Assembly (NCBI RefSeq): GCF_037893015.1
Contig: NC_133663.1
Location: 222,545,753-222,609,752 of the forward strand
Origin: Macrotis lagotis
Taxonomy: Eukaryota; Chordata; Mammalia; Peramelemorphia; Peramelidae
Reading direction: 5' to 3'
DNA: 64,000 bases
Part shown: positions 9,810-20,383 of the stretch, piece by piece
How positions within the stretch are numbered: position 1 is the first letter of the stretch
How the letters are laid out: the number at the start of each line of letters is the position of its first letter
The notes under the pieces: model-generated
What the model was told of the DNA's origin: nothing
Database searches by the model: none
What the model saw: only the letters and a program-made list of their open reading frames with translations
Position numbers and translations under genes: made by a program

Positions 9810-10454
9810 AATGGAGGGGGGGGAGTCAATTCAACAAAGCAGATATTTCCAAGTCTCATTCATTCATTAATTTTTAATTTTTTTGGGGGGGAGGTGGCAA
9901 TTCTTAGCAAAGGAGGCATCTCCAAAGCTAATTTTGTTGTGGTGATGGCTGTTCTTGTTGGAATATTAGGGAGACTTGGACACATAAAGACTTATCTTCT
10001 GTGATACACACACAAAGAAGGATTTAAAGGCTCCTTAGTGCTGTTAATCTGACTCTCTTGGGACTACCTTGTCCCAACCTGCTCCTCCAACCCCTCTTGA
10101 CTTTTCCTCAGAAAAACCCAAATCCAGTGAACTTTCTCCCAATTTGCTCTCTTCTTCCCATTACAACTTGATTTTTGTGTTTCCAGTGTTACCCAAGGAA
10201 ATCTGACCTTGACTTGTATTTGTTCTCTTGCTTGGCAGTTGAGTCTATTTTGCATTCAGGGCTGTTTTCTGTGTCTATTAACCTCACTGCAGTGAGTAGG
10301 CAGAAAAGGCTGGATTTATTTCCCTGACACAGCAACTAAAGTGAATTCAGGTTACTGAGACTTTACCATTCATAACATCTGTTTGTGGGGTTTGGATAAT
10401 TTCTTCAAAACAACTTCATTGAAACAGGATGCCCTTTTAGAGACGATGAAATTA
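9810..10454. other. Unassigned, mostly repeat-free
   Basis: No gene recognised. Bases 10030-10380 are of balanced composition ('ctgacacagcaactaaagtg') without transposon signature. A 63-codon reverse frame at 10064-10255 matches no known protein. Confidence 0.4.
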
Positions 10455-10590
10455 AGAGTAGTGAAGAGAGTGTGGGACCAGGAGTCAACACAGGCTGATC
10501 AGATTAGCTCAATTCTTTCTCTGACACCTACTAGTTGTGTGATGCTGGGCAAAACTGCCAGAACCCAAGTTTCCTCATCTATAAAATAAT
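10455..10590 (+). repeat. MIR SINE
   Basis: 'gtgtgggaccaggagtcaac', 'ctagttgtgtgatgctgggc' and 'tttcctcatctataaaataa' in MIR order. Confidence 0.75.
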
Positions 10591-10607
10591 ACCTTTACTC
10601 TTTCCCT

Positions 10608-10780
10608 TACTGTGGCATGATGGATAGAGAGCTAGGCTATTTATTCTCTAGAAATAAATTCCAGAATCCAGGAAGAGTTGAGTTTAAGCATAACCTCTAT
10701 GACCTTTTGTCTGTGTGACCCTGAGTTACTTAATCTCTTAGTTCTCTAGACAACTTCCTAAGGTTATAGTGGTAGAGGAA
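10608..10780 (+). repeat. Old tRNA-headed SINE
   Basis: 'actgtggcatgatggataga' as head and 'gtctgtgtgaccctgagtta' as core. Too diverged to place in a subfamily. Confidence 0.6.
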
Positions 10781-11137
10781 ATTTTGTTGTGAAACTCATT
10801 TTTTTAAAAGATATTTGTAGATCTTAATCTTTCTATTAAAATAATAATAATAATTATTGTTTATATTGCTTCTGGTAGCATGATACATCAATTTGCTTTC
10901 AAATCATTTTTTTTAATTATCTGAATAGAAACGCAGATTTGTTGAAAGAAATTGAAGCATGTCAGGGGTAAGAAAAATGGAATTTAAAGCAGGCAAAATA
11001 GAGGAGAACCTCCATGAGGAAGCATAGTGATTAGACATTGATCAGAATGCACTCCCCTTCTGATTTCATCTAAGTCTAATTGAGTCTCACTTATTTATTT
11101 ATTTATTTTAAGGACAAATTATCACTGTGGGTTCTAG

Positions 11138-11141
<4 letters not shown>

Positions 11142-11210
<69 letters not shown>
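11142..11210. repeat. (GA)n microsatellite
   Basis: Sixty-nine bases of GA. It produces long artefactual RE/LS open frames on both strands. A short ATTT run precedes it at 11088-11110. Confidence 0.98.
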
Positions 11211-11212
<2 letters not shown>

Positions 11213-11214
11213 TA

Positions 11215-11560
11215 GGAAGAAAAAGAAGAAAGAGTACTTCAAATATAGGTTTGTGGTTAAATCTAAGGTTATTTTCTGTTGGGTTCACTTTTTCCTTTTC
11301 CCACTGAGTGGTCCACTCCTTTATAGTAAATATTTTATTAGAATTCAGTGAAAGTCAACTAATATTTATTTGGGAACAAAATCCCTCATAATTATGTGGA
11401 AAACAAATAAACAAGATTTCAGAACCCTCCAGGTTAGCAATGCCAGTTTACCATGCAGTGATGAGGTGGGCTAGAGGCAGTGGAGAATGGATAGATTTTA
11501 TCAGGTTCCAGCAGCAGTGACAGTTCAGGGAAGCAGCAAAATTCTGTCCAGGTAGATTAT
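11215..11560. other. No feature seen
   Basis: Unassigned sequence with no gene. Confidence 0.5.
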
Positions 11561-11579
11561 TGCTTGGGAGGGTCAGGAA

Positions 11580-11760
11580 ACTAGACTACATGGAATGAAA
11601 CTTTCCTCTTAAGAAATAAAAAATGTGAGGATTTGTTTTGATTGGCTGTGCTATTTTGTTACAAGGGTTGTAGTTTTCTTTTTAGACTTGTTTTTTTAGG
11701 TAAGAGAAAAATTTTTTAGGTGATAAGTTTCCAGAAAAAGAAGAAAATAAAGAAAAAAGT
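11580..11760 (+). repeat. L1 3'-UTR fragment (tentative)
   Basis: 'gctattttgttacaagggtt' followed by a T-rich run matches the phrase at 53636-53660 in the L1 3' region. Confidence 0.35.
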
Positions 11761-11819
11761 AACATTGAGGTGTTTTTAAGTGCCTATAGATAATAGAAGC
11801 AACAAAGGGAAAGAGAAAA

Positions 11820-12075
11820 AATAGGGTAGTTTTAAAAGTAACATTTATTATGTACTTTTCATTTATTTTTAGCATTTATTCAAAATTTTTTTGAGCTCCA
11901 AATTTTTTTCCTCCTTCCAGTTCCTTTCCTATCCATTGAGAAGGCAAGCAATATTATACCAATTATACATGTGAAGTCATGCAAAATGTATTTCCATTAT
12001 AATATATTTTTAAAAAGCTAACTGCATATAATAGAAATTTGTGGATTCACATATAATTCTCTCCTACTTTGGATA
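11820..12075 (-). repeat. L1 3' end, minus strand
   Basis: 'gcaatattataccaattata' and 'catgtgaagtcatgcaaaat' parallel the start of the larger L1 at 14500-14590. Confidence 0.6.
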
Positions 12076-12204
12076 TGAAATTGGGGTTTTTTTGGTTTCC
12101 ATTGAATTCACAGTTTAAAAATAGAATTAAAAAATTGTTGAATGAATGACTGTAATACCATGAACACATGAAAACTTTCTATATATACTGTATAAGTGAA
12201 TATA

Positions 12205-12425
12205 AGTGACACAGTGAATAGAGTTCTAGGGTTGGAGTCAGAAAATCTCATGGATTTTAATTGAAATCTGTAATTCTGGGTAAGTCACTAAATCTCTATT
12301 AGCCTCAGTTTTCTCATCTGTTAAATGAGTTAGAGAAGGAAATGGCAAACCACTCCAGTATCTCTAGGGGACAGGAAAAGTTCTCTCCCCCCACCCAGGG
12401 GAAGACATGACTGAAATGACTGACC
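12205..12425 (+). repeat. S2 SINE
   Basis: 'acacagtgaatagagttcta' head, 'gagaaggaaatggcaaacca' body. A C-rich insert ('ctccccccacccagggg') replaces the usual 'accccaaatgggg'. Confidence 0.82.
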
Positions 12426-12454
12426 AATAATAGCAAAAACATATATAAAGTTGT

Positions 12455-12715
12455 CATTGGTCCTCTTGAAGAGGACCAATGACATTAGGATAGTCATGTC
12501 TTGACTTGCAAGTGCATTAGATCTAAATGAGGCAGAATTATGCAGTCATCAGTCTCATTCTCTCCTCTACTGTCATTGGAGTCCAGTGGCAAGACTTAGG
12601 TCAATACCTGGATGCAGTGGGATACTTTGACCTTTTAAACTAAGGTCTTTTTCAGATCTCAGTTTGTCTGAGGCTAGGTAAGAATTAAGGCAAAATATGG
12701 CCTGGTTTGCCTTCA
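12455..12715 (-). repeat. S3 SINE, minus strand
   Basis: 'gaagaggaccaatgacatta', 'tcttgacttgcaagtgcatt' and 'ggatgcagtgggata' are the reverse complement of the S3 type seen on the plus strand at 35535. Confidence 0.78.
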
Positions 12716-13300
12716 CAAAACAATCAGTCTGGGAGGGGAAGACCCTCAGTGTTTTTGACCAGAACAGAAATCATTGCCTAGGATCAGCATACTTGAGTTA
12801 AGAGAGGGTCATTACTTGGTTGATTATAATGTCATAACATGTTCAGTCACAGCTGTTTTTGAATACCACCTAATACAGGATAAAAAGGACTATAGTCTGT
12901 ATTGGTAGAGGGACCAAGCACACCAACAAAGGTAAGCATCTTTGAAGCTTTAAAGGTGATAGTTATGGTGGAAAAATTGCCATATGCCCTCAATCCTGAT
13001 GATTTTGTTGAAATATAATTCCATTTCTATTCCCCCCACCAAGGGAAGCAAACAACATAGCATAATGGGCAGAATAGAGAATTGGTATTCAGGAGGATTA
13101 GAATTCATATTTATACCTTTGACCTTTATTGACTTTATGTTCATTAGCAAATCGAGTAATGCCTCTAAGCTTTATGCAATGCTGAAAAATATTTATAGCA
13201 AGCATGGAGTTCTCACCCTGTCAAACTCCCAAGTCCTTAATGTTTTGAATATTGTATTTCCCTTCATGTCCTCTGCATTTCAGACAAACTAGACTACAAA
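12716..13300. other. Unassigned, with weak MIR-like part
   Basis: No gene seen. Bases 13055-13200 weakly follow MIR order ('gaattggtattcaggaggat'). The overlapping open frames on both strands have no family resemblance. Confidence 0.35.
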
Positions 13301-13659
13301 CTGTCTCATATCTGTTCTGCACATTCCTTCTTCCATGAATACATAAAATTTATTTTTGAAAGGAGTTAGTAAAGGAAATGGCAAACTCCTCCCAGGAAGA
13401 GAGGATGGACACAGTGTATAAAATGCAGCTGCCCAGAAGTTGAAAAGATTGAAGAGGGAGAAAAGGCTGTCAGATGGAACAAAGACTACATCTTTGAGAT
13501 TTTTGGAAGGCCCTTCCATCTCAAAATCTGGCTGCCATAGGGAAGGCCCTACATGGAATCATATATATCCCTAAAATTTTAGGATTTCCTCCACCCAGAC
13601 CATTGACCACTACTATGGCTGAGGGGCCCAATGGTACTCTCCCATGGCCTCTTCAGCTC
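13301..13659. other. No feature seen
   Basis: Apart from an S2-like scrap ('aaaggaaatggcaaactcct', 13372-13391), nothing can be named. Confidence 0.4.
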
Positions 13660-13800
13660 TACACACAAATCCTTAGAGTAGGAAAGAGCCTCAAAGGCCA
13701 TTTAGTCAGTTGGTACCTAAATGACAATCCACTCTGAGACATGATTTTCACTTCTACTTGAATCCTATCACTTATGAAAAACTCACTACTTCCCAAGGTA
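13660..13800 (-). repeat. CR1/L3-like fragment
   Basis: 'ccttagagtaggaaagagcc' then 'aactcactacttcccaaggt' follows the order of an old CR1/L3-type repeat ('cttagagttggaagggacct ... cccactacctcccgaggc'). Confidence 0.4.
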
Positions 13801-14046
13801 CATAAATGAATAAACTGAAAAAGAAAGGATAGGAGGGAGGAGAAGAAAGGACAGTCAAGAGACAAAGAGGTGGATAGTGTAGAAAGAGGACCAGTCAGAA
13901 CAATCACAAGGTGAAGTTCTCAGGGGATAAAAGAATGCCCCAAAACTCTCTGTAAACCCCACCCTTTCCAGCCCAACCCAGCCCAGCCCAGCCCTGTAAT
14001 CCTATGGTTTTATCCAAGTCATTGCTAACAAACTTGTTAAACATTG

Positions 14047-14074
14047 CGGGTGGGGGTGGGTGGGGTGGGGGGGA
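14047..14074 (+). other. G-rich run, G-quadruplex potential
   Basis: GGGTGGGGGTGGGTGGGGTG followed by G7: more than four G tracts of three or more with one-base loops. Confidence 0.6.
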
Positions 14075-14379
14075 AGCCCAGATCCTTCAGATGACATTGG
14101 ACATTGGAGACCTCCTTCTATGTTGACATTACTCTTTAAGGTCAATCAGATATCTACCCAACTCTGAATCATTTTATTGACTAGTCTCCTTTAGAATGAT
14201 TCAATCCAATAGCTACACATTTGCCCTTTTCTGCCAGGCAAAGGTGGCTAACTAGTATGGCCAACTCTTGATGAAGCCAGCCTGAATCTACATGATCACA
14301 GATTCTCTTCCCAAGTGTTCAGTAACTATCTCTTAGTAAATCTCTTCTAGAATATTTCTTTTTAATGGGAAGGTGTTTT
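14075..14379. other. No feature seen
   Basis: Unique-looking DNA with no gene and no repeat I can name. Confidence 0.4.
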
Positions 14380-15760
14380 TTTTTAATTAAGAATTAATTT
14401 ATTTATTTTTGTAATTACATGTATCGTTAGCTTTCTACAACCATTTTTGGTAAGATTTTGAGTTTCACATTTTTTTCCTCCTCCCTCCCTTCCTTCCTCC
14501 ATCCCCCTGACAGAGACGAATCTAATATAGGTTATACATGTATAACTACGTTTTAACATATTTTCATATTAACCATGTGTGAAAGAATTAGAACAAAAAG
14601 AAAAAACCATGAGAAGGAAAAACATAAAAAAAATAGTAATAGTAAACTAGGATCTGCATTCAGATTCCATAATTCCTTCTCTGCCTGTGGATGATATTTT
14701 CCATAACAAGCTCCTTAGACTTGTCTTTGATTATTGTACTGCTGAGATTGTAGTTGATCATTATGCGACATTGATGTTCATGTGTTCAGTGTTCTTCTGG
14801 TTCTGCTCACTTCACCCAACATCAGTTCTTGCAAGTCTTTCTAGACTTTTCTGATGATTTCTTCCAGAAAAATAATATTCCATAACAGTCATCTACAATT
14901 TATTCAGTCATTCCCCAATAGATGGGCAAATGCCCTCAATTTCCAATTTTTTACCTCTATGAAAAGTGTTGCTATATATATTTTTGTACATTTTTTAAAC
15001 CCTTTCTCATGATCTCTTTGAGATAAAAAACCAAGCAGTAGTATATTGCTGGCTCTTATGCACAGTTTTATTGTCTTTTGGGTTGGGTTCCAAATTGCTT
15101 TCCAGAAAGGTTAAATTCACAACTCCACCAATAATGCATTTAGTGTCCTAGTTTTCCCACATACCCTTCAACACTGATCATTTTCCCTTTTGTCATATTG
15201 GGCAATCTGATAGATATGAGGTGGTACCTCAGAGTTGTTTTAGTTTGTATTTCTCTAATCAATAATTATTTAAGCATTTTTCATATGATAGTTTTTTCAT
15301 AGATAGTTTTAATTTCTTCATCTGAGAACTTCCTATTCATATCCATTAACCCTTACTAATTGGGGAATGACATATTCTTATGAATTTGACTCAGTTCTCT
15401 ATATATTTTAGAAATGAACCCTTTAACAGGAATACTAATTGAAAAATTGTTTCTCAATTTATTGCCTTCCTTTTAATCTTGGTTGCATTGGTTTGCATTG
15501 CAAACCCTTTTTAATTCTAACATAATCAAAATGACCCATTTTGTATTTTATAATGTTTTTGATCTCTTCTTTGGTCATAAACTGCTTCCAGTTTGATGTC
15601 TGTGACAGAAAAAACTCTTCCTTGTTCTCTTAACTAACTTATGGTATTGCTTTTTTTACATCTAAATTCTGTACCCATTTTGAACTTATCTTGGTAAAAG
15701 GTGTGCCTTCTAGTATTTTCCTAGGAATTAGAAGTCTGACTCCCTGGTCCCTGAAAAATT
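14380..15760 (-). repeat. L1 LINE 3' portion, minus strand
   Basis: A T-rich start (the L1 poly-A side) is followed by the L1 3' UTR landmarks 'ttctgctcacttcacccaac' and 'attccccaatagatgggcaa'. Then comes 'gttctctatatattttagaa', which parallels the same place in other mammalian L1s. Bases from about 15480 ('catttgcaaaccc'-type text, 'ttttgaacttatcttggt') correspond to the C-terminal ORF2 region, too decayed to translate. The element is 5'-truncated near 15760. Confidence 0.8.
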
Positions 15761-15783
15761 CTCTTCCTTTTTTAAAAAAGAAT

Positions 15784-15930
15784 CTCTCTCTCATCTTTAC
15801 TATTCCTCTGTGTCTTTTTTGTCCCTGACTTCCTCACTCTCTATCTCTCTTTCTTCCATTGCCCTCTCCCTGTCTTTTTCTCCTCTCCCTTTCTCTGTTT
15901 CTCTGCCTTCTTTCCTTCCCTGTTTTTTTA
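15784..15930. repeat. Polypyrimidine tract
   Basis: C/T-rich low complexity, with 83- and 72-codon artefactual frames over it. Confidence 0.85.
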
Positions 15931-15934
15931 AGAG

Positions 15935-16135
15935 AGCCTGGTTTCCAATTCCACTTTTGTTGGTTATTACTTGTGTGGCCTTTAGCAATTCATTTAAATT
16001 CCCTGGACCTGTTTTGTCAATAAAATAATTTAACAAATATTTATTAAGCACTTACTATGTATGTGCCAGATACTGTGCTCTGTACTTCTCATTTGTAAAA
16101 TGAAAGGGGTTTCTAGCTCTAGAGATATAATCCCT
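15935..16135 (+). repeat. MIR SINE with an inserted repeat scrap
   Basis: 'agagcctggtttccaattcc' and 'gtgtggcctttagcaattca' (MIR) are split at about 16027-16090 by 'tatttattaagcacttacta', an unrelated dispersed repeat. MIR resumes at 'ctcatttgtaaaatgaaagg'. Confidence 0.6.
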
Positions 16136-16174
16136 AATGATTCTTTGATGAAATATAATTGAAATTGCCCTTTT

Positions 16175-16375
16175 AAATTCTATTTTAATATTTATTAACT
16201 CTGTGATCATGAGTAGTTACTTAAGTGCTTTGTGACTCAGTTTCCCCAACTACAAAGTGGGTAATATAAAAAGTATAGGGCCTTCCTCACAGGGCTTTTG
16301 TGAGGGTATAGAGCTCAGAAATCATAAAGCGAAGTAGAGAGGTCAAGTTTTAGTATTAGTAGCAGTATTTCCAAA
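16175..16375 (+). repeat. MIR SINE
   Basis: 'gtgactcagtttccccaact', 'cagggcttttgtgagggtat' and an end in 'tagtattagtagcagtatt' match MIR. Confidence 0.75.
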
Positions 16376-16380
16376 TATTT

Positions 16381-16620
16381 ATTGTTGTTGTTCAGTCAAG
16401 GTTAACTCTTCGTGATCTCATATGAGTCTCTTGGTAGAGATACTGGACTGGTTTGCCATTTCCTTCTCTAGCTCATTTTACAAATGTGCAAACTGAGACA
16501 AAGTGACTTACCCAGAATCACACATCCAATGAGTATCTAAGGGTCAGATTTGAACTCAGGAAGATGAGTCTTTCTGATTACAGGTCTAGCACTCTCTCTC
16601 CTTTGCCCACCTAGTTGCCC
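16381..16620 (-). repeat. S2 SINE, full length
   Basis: Starts 'attgttgttgttcagtcaag', passes 'actggtttgccatttccttc' and ends 'cacctagttgccc'. Confidence 0.92.
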
Positions 16621-16854
16621 ATTAACCAGCTATTACTAAGTTCTTATGGGTCTTACTCCTCTTACTCTGAATTTTCCTTAAGGAACAAGCTGCTCTTACA
16701 CTTTGCTCAATTACTTTGAAAATCTCTGTGACTATGATTCCAGTCTGACTTTCATATAGAATGCCCAGACAGTTCTATGACTCAGGAAGGCCATGGTTCT
16801 CTTTCCCTCCATTCTCCCTACCCTGAGGGACAAAGCAGCTGACTGAATTAAGTT
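16621..16854. other. No feature seen
   Basis: Unassigned sequence. Confidence 0.4.
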
Positions 16855-16965
16855 TAACACAAGCTCAGCTTTCCAACTTTGCTGCTATCTAGCAGTTAGG
16901 TGACCTTGAGCAAATCATAAAATTTTCTTGACTCTACATTTTCACTTGTAACGTAGAGTAATATT
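16855..16965 (+). repeat. MIR fragment
   Basis: 'tagcagttaggtgaccttga' and 'acattttcacttgtaacgta' in MIR order. Confidence 0.55.
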
Positions 16966-17099
16966 TTGACTTTTTTGTCTTGAGAAAGAGTATATTGTTG
17001 TGGGGGAAAATATTGGATTTTGACTTAATAATTCCTTAGTTGGAAATAGCACTCTGAGAGTGTCATCTAAAATTCAGAAGTGCTATCTGTTCAAAAATT

Positions 17100-17560
17100 T
17101 TCTTAGCAGCATTTTATGTTGATTGTTAAAAATTGAAAGCAGGCTAAATGTACAATAATAAGGGGATGATTAAATAAATTGTGGTACAGTAATGTCATAG
17201 AATATTATAACGGCATTAGGATGAGTATGAGGAATACAAAGAAATTTAGAAATTTAGAACAACCTTATGAAGTCATGAACAGAAAAAAGGGAAAAAGAAA
17301 CAAAACCATTAGAATGAAGTACTTACAAATTACAACAATCTATGTAAAAAAAACTAAATAAGAATGAATGATAGCATACTAATGGAGATTTAGATGGAAT
17401 GACTGAAAAGTCGCTATGATTTTTCATGCAGCAAGAGTAATAATTTTTATCCTTAAATGTTTATTGTTAGCTTTGTTTTTTATATCATCTGCATTTCTAA
17501 AATGTATCCCTCCCCTACTCAGAACATAATTTCTTGCAACAAAAAATAAAAAAGAAAGAA
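17100..17560 (+). repeat. L1 3'-UTR fragment
   Basis: 'ggggatgattaaataaattg' and 'atgtcatagaatattata' are the plus-strand form of the L1 3' phrase also at 53310-53340. It runs into an A-rich end near 17550. Confidence 0.6.
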
Positions 17561-17633
17561 TGGGGTAAATGTAGCTTAACAAATTTAAACAACAGATCAA
17601 CCAAGTATGCTAGTAAATGAAATGTTTCACACT

Positions 17634-17786
17634 TTTTTTTTTAGGTTTTTGCAAGGCAAACAGGGTTAAGTGGCTTGCCCAAGGCCACACATCTAGGTAA
17701 TTATTAAGTGTCTGAGACCAGATTTGAAGCCAGGTACTCCTGACTTCAGGGCCGGTGCTTTATCCACTATGCCACCTAACTGCCCT
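17634..17786 (-). repeat. S1 SINE with perfect 11-bp TSD
   Basis: T run, 'ggtttttgcaaggcaaacag' to 'ccacctaactgccc'. TGTTTCACACT flanks it at 17623-17633 and 17787-17797. Confidence 0.95.
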
Positions 17787-17799
17787 TGTTTCACACTCT

Positions 17800-18000
17800 T
17801 AGTCCATAAATTTTCAGGACAAACTTTTGATCATTATAATTAGAGCATTCAGTTTTTTTGCCTGATGTCATTTTCCCCTCATTTACATTGTCTTAGCTAT
17901 TGTGTATATTCTTTTTCTATTTCTGCTTATTTCACTTTGTATCATTACACATTTCTTCTTATGCTACTCTGAATTCTTCATATTACTCGAATATCTAATG
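17800..18000 (-). repeat. L1 3'-UTR fragment, minus strand
   Basis: 'tgtgtatattctttttctat' and 'cttcttatgctactctgaat' repeat the minus-strand L1 pattern seen at 6456-6550. Confidence 0.55.
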
Positions 18001-18082
18001 GACTCAGGATGAATTTCTCTTGCCCCTCCATACAAACACACACATACATACAACACACACATGTATATTTACATGTATGTAT

Positions 18083-18250
18083 TTGTTGTGACTCCTTTTT
18101 GTGACTCCATTTGGGGTTTTCTGGGCAAAGAGTGGTTTGCCCTTTCCTTTTTCAGCTTATTTCACAAATAAGGAAAGAGAGGTAAACAGAGTTAAGTGAC
18201 TTGTTCAGGGTCATACATTCTTTTATAGCTGGCTTTTTATTCAGGTCTTA
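18083..18250 (-). repeat. S2 SINE, head-truncated
   Basis: 'ttgtgactccatttggggtt', 'gagtggtttgccctttcctt' and 'gttaagtgacttgttcaggg'. Confidence 0.85.
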
Positions 18251-18529
18251 TAGATATATAAATCATGGAGTTTTTTTTTAATATGGCCCCTTTTCAGGAA
18301 CTTGTTTTAATTTACTATAAATATATATCAAGAGTTTTCTAATTTTTTAAGTGAGATTGGGAGAGAAAATTGATTTTTGGTCATTGAAATATATAATGAT
18401 AGGATTATAAAATATTTCATGTTCATTGTGAAATTAATTTAAACATGAATAGTTACTTTAAAAGTTCAGTTGGTTATATTAATATGCAGTTAAATTTTTA
18501 TTAGAAAATTACTTTAAAATATCCAGGTT
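18250..18529. other. AT-rich, no feature seen
   Basis: AT-rich DNA without gene or nameable repeat. Confidence 0.4.
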
Positions 18530-18725
18530 TGGAATTTGAAAGAGTGGTTTAAATTTGCTAATTATGAGTTGTTTGACTTTGGCTAATTTGCTTCATTTCC
18601 CTATGCTTCCATTCTCTTCATCTGTAAAATGGGACTAATCATTCATCTATTATCTACATCAAAGGGTTATGAATAAAAGATGTTACAAAGATGTCAAGTG
18701 CCATATAAATGTGAATTATTATTCA
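18530..18725 (+). repeat. MIR SINE
   Basis: 'ctcttcatctgtaaaatggg' followed by 'caagtgccatataaatgtga' marks a nearly full 3' half of MIR. Confidence 0.75.
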
Positions 18726-18860
18726 AAATGTTGTCCACAGGAACTTTTGGCATTTTGGCATACTGTGGAAATAATGGTAATCCAAAAATGGCAAAGTCTT
18801 TCTAGGAAATGAAGTAATAAGAAATTATTAAATTCATTTTGTATAATAAAGATGTATTTT

Positions 18861-19034
18861 GGGGGCAGCTAGCTGGCGCAGTGGATAGAGCACTGGCCCT
18901 GGAGTCAGGAGTACCTGAGTTCAAATCCGGCCTCAGACACTTAATAATTACCTAGCTGTTTGGCCTTGGGCAAGCCACTTAACCCCATTGCCTTGCAAAA
19001 AAAAAACCAAACACCTAAAAAAATAAAATAAAAA
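18861..19034 (+). repeat. S1 SINE, full length, perfect TSD
   Basis: Head 'gggggcagctagctggcgca' includes the pol III A-box match TGGCGCAGTGG, and 'gttcaaatccgg' fits a B box. It ends in a long A-rich tail. ATGTATTTT flanks it at 18852-18860 and 19035-19043. Confidence 0.96.
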
Positions 19035-19179
19035 ATGTATTTTGAGAAGTAAGGAATTATAAGGAAGAATAGTAGGCTGAATAAGAGCACCTAAGTCCCT
19101 AGTGAAGAAAAAAAGAGAATTTATACAAAATTAAAGGAGAGCTGTTTAGTAAGGCAGAAATGCAATAGTTTTTTTTTTA

Positions 19180-19620
19180 ACCTTCTCAGAGTCAGTTAGT
19201 TTTCACAGAGGATTAAATAAACACAGATTTTTTTGAATCACAGATTGAAGCTCCTACTCAGTCTCTGCTCTCTTTCTCTTTGCCTCTCCCCCAGCACACA
19301 CCATACTTTTCTTAAACTGAACCATACAGTGAGGCTGGATCAGAGAGAATTTTCATGAATTGCGAGCATAATTTTCAGGAATTACGATACTCAAAGCCCT
19401 TGAAACCATGACTCAGAACAAATCTGTGTGCCTCTGTACATCCTGTTCTCCGATTATGTGTCATTAAGGAAAAAAGAAAAAGACAAGTTTCTTTTAGAAA
19501 CTGCCATGATTATTTGAGCTCTGACGACAAAGGCCTTGGACAAAATAGTAGGTCATGTATCATTGTTCTCTGATTAGGCTATAAATGCTATTGTAATGGA
19601 AGTGATTATTCTTACTCCTA
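19180..19620. other. Repeat-free block, possible conserved element
   Basis: Complex sequence without transposon signature: 'gaattttcatgaattgcgag', 'catcctgttctccgattatg', 'gaaactgccatgattatttg', 'gctctgacgacaaaggcctt'. No open frame with family resemblance. Confidence 0.4.
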
Positions 19621-19855
19621 TAAACTTTTTGAGGATAAAAAGTAACTTTAATTCATTAAAACACAGGATAAAAGATACTTTTCATTCTAATTAACAGCTC
19701 CTTTTCCCTCTCCCATTGCTTTTATTTTTTCCCTTTTTTTGTATTCTGAAGTTTAAGGAATCTGAAGATGGTCTTCTTATATCATGTCAGTCACTCAAGT
19801 AGAACATAATTTTACCTAGTATCATCTAAGACATTTTGACATATTTCTGTCTACC

Positions 19856-20003
19856 TGAGGTTCTTAACCTGGGATCTGTGAACTTGTTTTTTTTTTAATT
19901 GTTTTGATAATCATATTCTATTTTTTGCATTCAAAAAAAAGGTTTGTGGACTTTACTACATTGCTAAAGGGGTCCATGAAACAAAAAATATATTATGAAC
20001 TCC
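19856..20003 (+). repeat. hAT-like DNA transposon fragment 1
   Basis: Starts 'aggttcttaacctgggatct', a hAT (Charlie-type) terminal sequence. It carries 'ggggtccatgaaacaaaaaa' near the other end and stops at 'gaactcctg', a decayed copy of the opposite terminus. Confidence 0.6.
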
Positions 20004-20133
20004 TGTTTACAGAACTGCATTTAAATAAGTTTAATTTCTTTTGTAATTCTGTGTATTTTATTCTGAGAAAGGATCTGTAGGCTTCCACACTGAAAAAGGA
20101 GTTCATGACACAAAACAGTTTTTAGATCTCCTG
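20004..20133 (+). repeat. hAT-like fragment 2
   Basis: 'ttgtaattctgtgtatttta' then 'ggatctgtaggcttccacac' and 'gttcatgacacaaaaca' repeat the internal order of the copies on either side. The left terminus is missing. Confidence 0.55.
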
Positions 20134-20187
20134 TTTCTAGCTCTAGAGAAAATAAAATAAATTCATCTGGAGGAATAAAACATCTAA

Positions 20188-20383
20188 AACATTGGTCCTT
20201 AACCTTGTCTTTGAACGTGTTATAAAACAGATTTTTTGATATCTGGATTTCAATATAATTCATTTCCTTTGTAATTCTGTGTTGTGTATTTTATTTTATA
20301 ATTTTACAAATATTTTCAGAAGGGGTTGATAGACTTTGCCAGATTACAAAAGGTGTCCTTGACAAAAGGTTAAGAATTCTAGT
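20188..20383 (+). repeat. hAT-like fragment 3
   Basis: Runs from 'attggtccttaaccttgtct' to 'caaaaggttaagaattctag'. The two ends are inverted repeats of each other, giving an almost complete non-autonomous hAT of about 195 bp. Confidence 0.65.

Noticed and set aside
11080..11351. Overlapping RE-rich and LS-rich frames on both strands
   Set aside because: Caused by the (GA)n microsatellite, which stays open on both strands.
14380..15760. Endogenous retrovirus
   Set aside because: No LTR pair, primer-binding site or gag/pol/env text. Landmarks fit an L1 3' end on the minus strand.
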